A stretch of 64,000 nucleotides of DNA, from positions 186,001 through 250,000 of the forward strand of contig MBPM02000069.1 in assembly GCA_001695595.3 (NCBI GenBank). Reading direction: 5' to 3'. Below the pieces are notes generated by a model. It worked only from the letters and a program-made list of their open reading frames with translations. It made no database searches and had not been told where the DNA came from. This stretch comes from Plasmopara viticola (lineage: Eukaryota > Oomycota > Peronosporomycetes > Peronosporales > Peronosporaceae). A program made the translations under genes and the position numbers. The first letter of the stretch is position 1; the number at the start of each line of letters is the position of its first letter. This document shows positions 58,911-64,000 of the stretch, piece by piece.

Positions 58911-59978
58911 CTAATTTTCAAGCACGACACGGTAGCGCACTGACCCGTCGCGCACCATCTTGATGCCCTCGTTAACCTGACTCATCGGCAATTTTTGAAT
59001 CACAGGACGTACGTTCTTCGCAGCCGCCACTTGAAACATGTCCTTAATATCTTGAATGCTGCCAATGTTGCTACCCACAAACTTAGCGCCCTTACCCACC
59101 ACACCAAAAGCATGAAACTGAATGTCCGTATTGGGGATACCCACCATTATACATGAGCCACGAACTGCCAGAAAGCTCAAAAACAGCATATACGGCATAT
59201 TGTCGGCATCAGCACAGATGAGTAGCACATCGACTGATCCAGCAGCAGCTTTGGCCTGTTTTTCGTCCGTAAACACGACAAAATCAGTGGCGCCAAGAGC
59301 ACGCACTTCAGCTTCTTTATTAGGTGAAGTTGAAAAGGCCACGACGGCATCAGCACCCATAGCTTTTGCAAATTGGATCCCAAGGTGACCCAAGCCGCCG
59401 ATACCGACGATACCGACACGCTTACCAGGCTTCACCTCCGCTTCTTTAAGTGGTGTAAACACGGTGACTCCAGCACAGAGCAATGGAGCAGCAACGTCCG
59501 ATGGAATGCTGTCTGGAATCTTAAATGCGTACTCGTGCGCAACACGCACATAATCGGCGTAACCTCCGTACGAGGTGGCCTTGTCGTTCTTGTACGTACC
59601 GTTATACGTCCACACTTTGTGCGCACAATACGCATCATCACCACTTGCGCACTCTTTGCATGGTGCACTGGGGTCTTTGTTTAGACACGCCCAGACTTGA
59701 GCCCCGACACCGACACGGTCGCCAACTTTTAAACCTTTAACTTTAGAACCGACCAGGGTTACTTCACCGACAATTTCGTGACCCACTACACATGGGTACG
59801 TGGTCGGACCCCAACCGCTGTCGATCGTGTGGATGTCGGAGCCACAGATACCGCAATGTGAGATTTTAATCTCGATGTCTTCAGCATAGAGTGGACGAGA
59901 CGTGTACTCCCACGGCTTGCTCTCTTCGCCCTTGCCGAAGGAGGCGTAGGCGTGCACGGTTCGTGGAGACGTTGACAT
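58911..59978 (-). CDS. Zinc-dependent alcohol dehydrogenase, second copy
   Basis: 355 residues, no intron, ATG at 59978; the frame is open further upstream only from a TTG. It differs from the copy at 22867-23934 at 12 of 355 residues: V35I, D55G, A76V, D82G, L103P, G181E, G255C, N257D, Y266F, S283N, K287Q and T299K. All zinc ligands (Cys45, His67, Glu68, Cys168; Cys98, 107, 110, 118) and the GIGGLGHLG cofactor loop are unchanged, so it should be an active enzyme of the same type. The intact frame beside a ruined neighbour implies that this copy is still under selection. The 5' flank is conserved for about 270 bp, so expression is probably similar. Several changes cluster at 255-299, in the C-terminal part of the cofactor domain, and might shift specificity (inference). 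Confidence 0.95.
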   Translation of the reverse strand: MSTSPRTVHAYASFGKGEESKPWEYTSRPLYAEDIEIKISHCGICGSDIHTIDSGWGPTTYPCVVGHEIVGEVTLVGSKVKGLKVGDRVGVGAQVWACLNKDPSAPCKECASGDDAYCAHKVWTYNGTYKNDKATSYGGYADYVRVAHEYAFKIPDSIPSDVAAPLLCAGVTVFTPLKEAEVKPGKRVGIVGIGGLGHLGIQFAKAMGADAVVAFSTSPNKEAEVRALGATDFVVFTDEKQAKAAAGSVDVLLICADADNMPYMLFLSFLAVRGSCIMVGIPNTDIQFHAFGVVGKGAKFVGSNIGSIQDIKDMFQVAAAKNVRPVIQKLPMSQVNEGIKMVRDGSVRYRVVLEN

Positions 59979-60249
59979 CGTTACTATAGTGTGGATGTTC
60001 AAGTGGGCAAGATTCAAAATGAAGTTCTTTATGACACGGCCTATAATCAATTGTTTTCAATCTTTACGATAACCGCTTAAACGTGTTTGCATTAATGTTC
60101 CATCCATCTTTTGCATCGAAAGAATCCTGGGACGTGTGACGGGTCTGGGTCTATCAAATTGTAAGTACGATCATGATTTGTGAGATATTAGATTTTTTTC
60201 TCAAATAATTTTTTCGATAATCCATCTTACCATAGATATACGAGAATCA

Positions 60250-60700
60250 GACGAAGCAATTAGCACTTATCGACATCCCCTTGAATTACAATAATTTCTA
60301 ATTATTATAACTCTTTGTCTGCCATTCGATTGAGTCAATAGATGATGACAAATTTACCCCTGAGGAGATTGCTTTGACACCCAACGGGTTCTAAACACCA
60401 AAGACAACCTCTGCGTTCAGAGCCTATATAAGATGTTGCGCCTGCAAGGGTCAACAGTGGATCGTTCGCTCCAAATCTGGTCAGACAATGAAAACTATAA
60501 TTGAGCATGACGATGGGACCGCATCTTAACACCGATTCCATCTGGTAATCCCTATAGTTGAAAATGATACGGAATGCCACAGGCAATTAATCGAGCACTA
60601 GCTTGAATCTTTACCCGTTAATGCTTCGGGCAATCTTCAATCTAACGAGACGTTATTAATGCCTCAGAGCAAGCCTCGTGTAATTTTTAATTGTATGCAA
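60250..60700. other. Spacer, no gene recognised
   Basis: It lies between the inverted block and repeat copy 2. An 83-codon frame (60335-60586 minus) has no recognised domain. Confidence 0.35.
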
Positions 60701-60858
60701 ATGACTTCTTCCATAAAAAAAGTACATGATGATCCTTAAGGGCCCTGCGAATCCCTCGCTAATTTATTTGACAGCGCTAATAGTAAAGACAAAAAGGCAC
60801 GACAACTCACTAGCGTCCCTAGCCTCGGACCAGTGACCAGAATCATTGAAGCATCTCG

Positions 60859-60964
60859 CGGGATACTGACACAAGTCATTATCCCGTGGGAGGCCTTCTC
60901 ACTCTTCGGACCGGGATACTGACACAAGTCATAATCCCGTGGGAGGCCTTCTCACTCTTTGGAC
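60859..60964. repeat. 53-bp tandem duplication
   Basis: Two adjacent units (60859-60911 and 60912-60964) with very few differences, both containing GGGATACTGACACAAGTCAT and GGAGGCCTTCTCACTCTT. Repeat copy 1 has a single diverged unit at the matching place (near 20300), so the duplication happened in this copy. Confidence 0.85.
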
Positions 60965-60982
60965 TGTGATATGTTGCTCAGA

Positions 60983-61304
60983 GATTTCAGCTACCGGAAC
61001 CCACGCGCTAGGACTACGCTGTCTCTATCGCGGGATGCTGATAGCAATCCGACCCATAGTGGGACCGGGTTCCGTACCCCTCATTACACTATGGGGCTTT
61101 TTTGGTCAGTGGGGCGTCCCCCACCCAGCCCTTTTATTACCCAATGGGCGCGAGTTGGTAGGGTGGTCACACACTCGGGTGTGATAACTCGTCCACTTTT
61201 AGTGACCTATCTCCGGCTTCCTTAATTCGGATCCTATGGGTATCGAACCAGGTACCTCCCGGTCCTAGGTCGAACGGCTAACCGCTCGAGCCACAGGGTC
61301 GGCC
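60983..61304 (-). mobile_element. tRNA-derived SINE with a perfect 16-bp target duplication
   Basis: The 322-bp insertion is flanked by TGATATGTTGCTCAGA at 60967-60982 and 61305-61320. On the minus strand its 5' end (61304 to about 61225) is tRNA-like. An A-box-like TGGCTCGAGCGG lies at 61293-61282 and a B-box-like GGTTCGATACC at 61249-61239, about 33 bases apart as in a tRNA gene. The ends of this head (GACCCTG and TAGGATC) can pair at six of seven positions, including one G-T wobble, as a decayed acceptor stem. The body has no match to the other SINE family of this window. The perfect target duplication points to a recent insertion. Confidence 0.9.
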
Positions 61305-62809
61305 TGATATGTTGCTCAGACGATACAGGCTATGGTACCTTCATCTCCTCCTCGCGTCCTGAAGACCCCCCCCCCAAGAGGCTGCTTCTCGCATGGCATC
61401 TCCAAATGGAATTTGGCTCAAATGAAGACATTATTACAGCATGACGTTACAGAGACTATGCGCATGCTCTTGGCTCCGCATCGATTCCTACAAACATATT
61501 CTTGCTTCAAATGTCACTTGAAGATGTACCCGCTATCGCAAAAATACCGAAGAATGGGAGGAATCAAATCCATTTATTAAGTTTTTTGCCTCAAATTAAA
61601 AGGTGTCTTTCTGTCATTGATCTCCCGGAATAAGTGTCAATTCCTTCAAATAGTATTGTGCCACAATACAAATGGAGAGAAGTAAGCGGATATACAAAGT
61701 ACTATAACTCAAAATCCAGTCTTTTTGCGGCCGTGGACTTGGTGTACACTTTTCTTAGGAAAGTCTAACCTCCAAGACACTTGACTTTGGCATCTTTTTA
61801 AGCAAGACGCTCGAAGCCATAGCTTTGAGTGAGGAGGCCTTCTATTCGACAATAACACCACAAAAAAGCCACAAAGCACCACTTGTTTCTTTGTTAAAAT
61901 CGCAATGACATCAGGAATTTTGCCAGATGCGGTTCACTGGCTTCAAAGGTTTTGTGAAGTGTAGCATTCGCGGCCGTTTACAAGAAAATCACGCTTGTTG
62001 CACTACCGCTAGACTTGACGGTCGAGGCGTGCGGAGGAGGCTGCACTCACCTCGGCCCTAAGCCTACTTCATGAGAAAAGACAATGTTTTCCTGATCGAA
62101 TAAGCTGCGCCTACGTTGAGGTGCCTATTTACTCACAAGGTCTTGAGAGTTATGGACTTCATTGGCCATGTGACTCGTTAGCTTTACCGTAGAACTAACT
62201 ACCGATCGTTTCGGCGCAAGGGGCCAAACCATGTCGAAAAGTCTCTTCTCGTCGTGATAAGCTTTCTGTTAACGACAAGACTCATTTGCCACGCGCATCT
62301 CACTTGCAAGTTTACCAATATCCTTGAAGTTTATTTGTCTATAGCCTGCATATATTACTTGCGGTAAGCGTTGGTCAGCAATCCCACGTGCATTGTCAGA
62401 GCCTCTTCTTTGATGCCTAGAGTGAAGCCCAACCGCGAGCGCTTTTCTTTCCGATGACTTCTTCGTGGCTGAGATACACCTGCAGTGAAGACGTCTTGTC
62501 GTGAATTCTCTGTATAATAAGCTTACTCTTTCTTGGTGCGCAGCGAGTGCTGGCTTTATAAAATTGCTCGGTTGTATACGTAGAGCCACATTTACACTAC
62601 TCTAGCTGCAGCTTAAAAGTGTCACTCATGACGTACAGCGAGTGCAGCGTCCGCCAAAATAACTTTGTGATTTTTGTACAACCCGCGCTCAAAAGACTTT
62701 TTCGACACTATCAAAATCTAGCACATAGACTAATCTCTTTTTGTCCCCCGCATCCATTTCTAGCAGGTTTGAACGCACACTTTAACAAAGCTTTGCTGAA
62801 GTAAAGTAG

Positions 62810-64000
62810 ATGTAGAGAAACTTCCAAAATATTTTTTACTAGAAACCTCGGTATACTTTATCGCAATTCGAACAGCGACGGTATCAATCAAATGTGATCA
62901 GCATATGCCTGACTTCTCGCGACGGTAGAGTGACGAACACAATTGCTCCTTGCCCCAAAGACGACAAGGACCATCTTTGATTACTGTGCCCTTCACGGTC
63001 ACCTTAAACATTAGCAAGCAGGCGTCCTAATAATGGCTCGAGTTATAACTTCAATCTTTGACTCCTTTCTAAGGCTAAAGAAAGCTTACTTTACTCAGTA
63101 TGCTACCACGCATCTATTTGACCTTGCTGTTCCCCCTTGGCATACCAGCCAATTAAGTTTCGGTCCTCTGAACCTAAGCCGGCTTTGCGTAGGGGACACT
63201 CAACCAAAAGTGTTGGGTATCTTTCCAGCTGAAGCGCTTATAAATTGGTGGCTTACCTTCCACTCATCGACATGGCCTTGAATTATGAGGACCAACCGAA
63301 TTTATAAGCCTGACTCTGTGCCTCCTCTACCCGCACCTAATTAATGTCACCTTCACGCTCTTCTAAAACCTGGTCGTTTGAACATGAAGCTCTCCGTATG
63401 GATTGCGCTTGTCCAAAAAACGGTAGCTGCAATCTTTAATAACAAGAGAACTACTGATTTTCTCTGTCGAAAGTCGTTTGACTCTCGTATAATATTTTTC
63501 TAAGTTTCTGAAGTCTGCAAGAAGGCATGACCGCGCACATATGTATACTTGAGCGGCGAAAAGAGCTGCGTCAGCTGAGGCATCAGCTCAGTTTAGGTGG
63601 GAAACGACGTCGCCACTAAAGTATTGTTTCTTAGTGCCCATTTTTGTGCTTACTCACCAAGCCTCGAGATGACTAGATCATTCATCCAAAGCTCTCTTCA
63701 CAACAAACAATCATCATCGCCAGCTAGGCATCTCTTCACTAAACAAGATATTTCCTTTTTTCCTTTCCTTGAAGATGTTTCAATTTGCCGTGGGGAGCTT
63801 TTGTTCAGGTGAGACATTTGTCTCAACATTGACGCAGACGATTCCAATATTTGCTAACGAAAAAACTCAAGCGAGCGATTTATCGACAAAGAACGCCTCC
63901 AGACGCAATTTTATCGTATCAAATTTTTGTGCAATTAATTGATGTACCAGTTCTCAGTTCACAAATGAAGCGATGTGTGATTTGTATTACCAATTAGTAT
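62810..64000. other. End of window, no gene recognised
   Basis: Two ATG or near-ATG frames of 71-82 codons (63033-63281 and 63597-63812 plus) have no recognisable domain. Nothing else could be supported. Confidence 0.35.

Larger units (their letters stand above)
57060..60240 (-). repeat. Inverted segmental duplication, arm 2
   Basis: Reverse-complement match to 22590-28042 with the same gene order (ADH first, then the large gene). It is shorter because the large gene lost about 1.9 kb. The upstream match ends near 60240. Confidence 0.85.
60700..62800 (+). repeat. Dispersed repeat of unknown family, copy 2
   Basis: This is the partner of 20150-21860 in the same orientation (landmarks given there). 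It is interrupted by a 53-bp tandem duplication (60859-60964) and by a SINE (60983-61304). Removing the SINE rejoins the sequence at the duplicated TGATATGTTGCTCAGA, after which the match to copy 1 continues (GATACAG...CCATGGTGCC versus CTATGGTACC). No intact frame remains. The longest minus-strand frame (62269-62589, 106 codons) starts at GTG and has no known domain. Confidence 0.6.

Noticed and set aside
61225..61304. A functional tRNA gene
   Set aside because: The A and B boxes are present, but the segment is the head of a 322-bp insertion with a 16-bp target duplication, and the acceptor stem is imperfect; it is a SINE.
1..64000. CRISPR array, operons or prokaryotic ribosome-binding sites
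   Set aside because: No regular short repeats with spacers were seen, and the intron, SINEs, LINE, gypsy and MULE relics show a eukaryotic genome.
1..64000. RxLR- or Crinkler-type effector genes
   Set aside because: I looked for a signal peptide followed by an RxLR or LFLAK-type motif in the short frames and found no convincing case; single motif-like strings occur in frames without an ATG or signal peptide.

Overview
This window looks like nuclear DNA of an oomycete, most likely a plant-pathogenic member of the Peronosporales (Phytophthora or a downy mildew; the low GC of the spacer DNA would suit a downy mildew). The evidence is a set of secreted, intron-free pectin methylesterase (PME) genes, one gene with a 72-bp GT-AG intron, oomycete-type initiator motifs (YCAYTYY) just upstream of several start codons, and gene-poor spacers packed with decayed transposons. 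The species is not determined.

Layout. 1-9 kb: no host gene seen; a nearly whole but decayed Mutator-like element (MULE) fills 6561-9028. 9.4-17.2 kb: two intact, catalytically complete PME genes on the minus strand, separated by a SINE and a decayed pogo/CENP-B-type transposase. 20-22 kb: a broken repeat of unknown family. 22.6-28.0 kb: a zinc alcohol dehydrogenase (ADH) gene followed by a large two-exon gene for a 1188-residue predicted membrane protein. 30-31.3 kb: a third full-length PME gene whose catalytic residues are replaced. 32-44 kb: remnants of a second MULE, a LINE, retroelement gag pieces, a 72-bp tandem repeat and two more SINE copies. 45-51.5 kb: a PME pseudogene, a divergently oriented full-length but catalytically altered PME gene, and a short PME relic. 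53-56.3 kb: a decayed Ty3/gypsy element with protease, reverse transcriptase, RNase H, integrase and a chromodomain-like tail in order. 57.0-60.2 kb: an inverted second copy of the 22.6-28 kb block, in which the ADH is intact and the large gene is a pseudogene with a deletion of about 1.9 kb. 60.7-62.8 kb: a second copy of the unknown repeat, carrying an inserted tRNA-derived SINE with a perfect 16-bp target duplication.

How it fits together. The PMEs carry signal peptides and would act outside the cell on plant pectin. Six PME loci form two clades: an active clade (9.5 and 16.1 kb) and a clade that lost the catalytic Gln/Asp/Asp set yet keeps two full-length secreted ORFs (30.2 and 46.9 kb). 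The most interesting idea here is that these are maintained secreted pseudoenzymes, for example decoys for plant PME inhibitors; that role is inference. The transposon load and the inverted ADH duplication suggest a region shaped by local duplication and repeat insertion.
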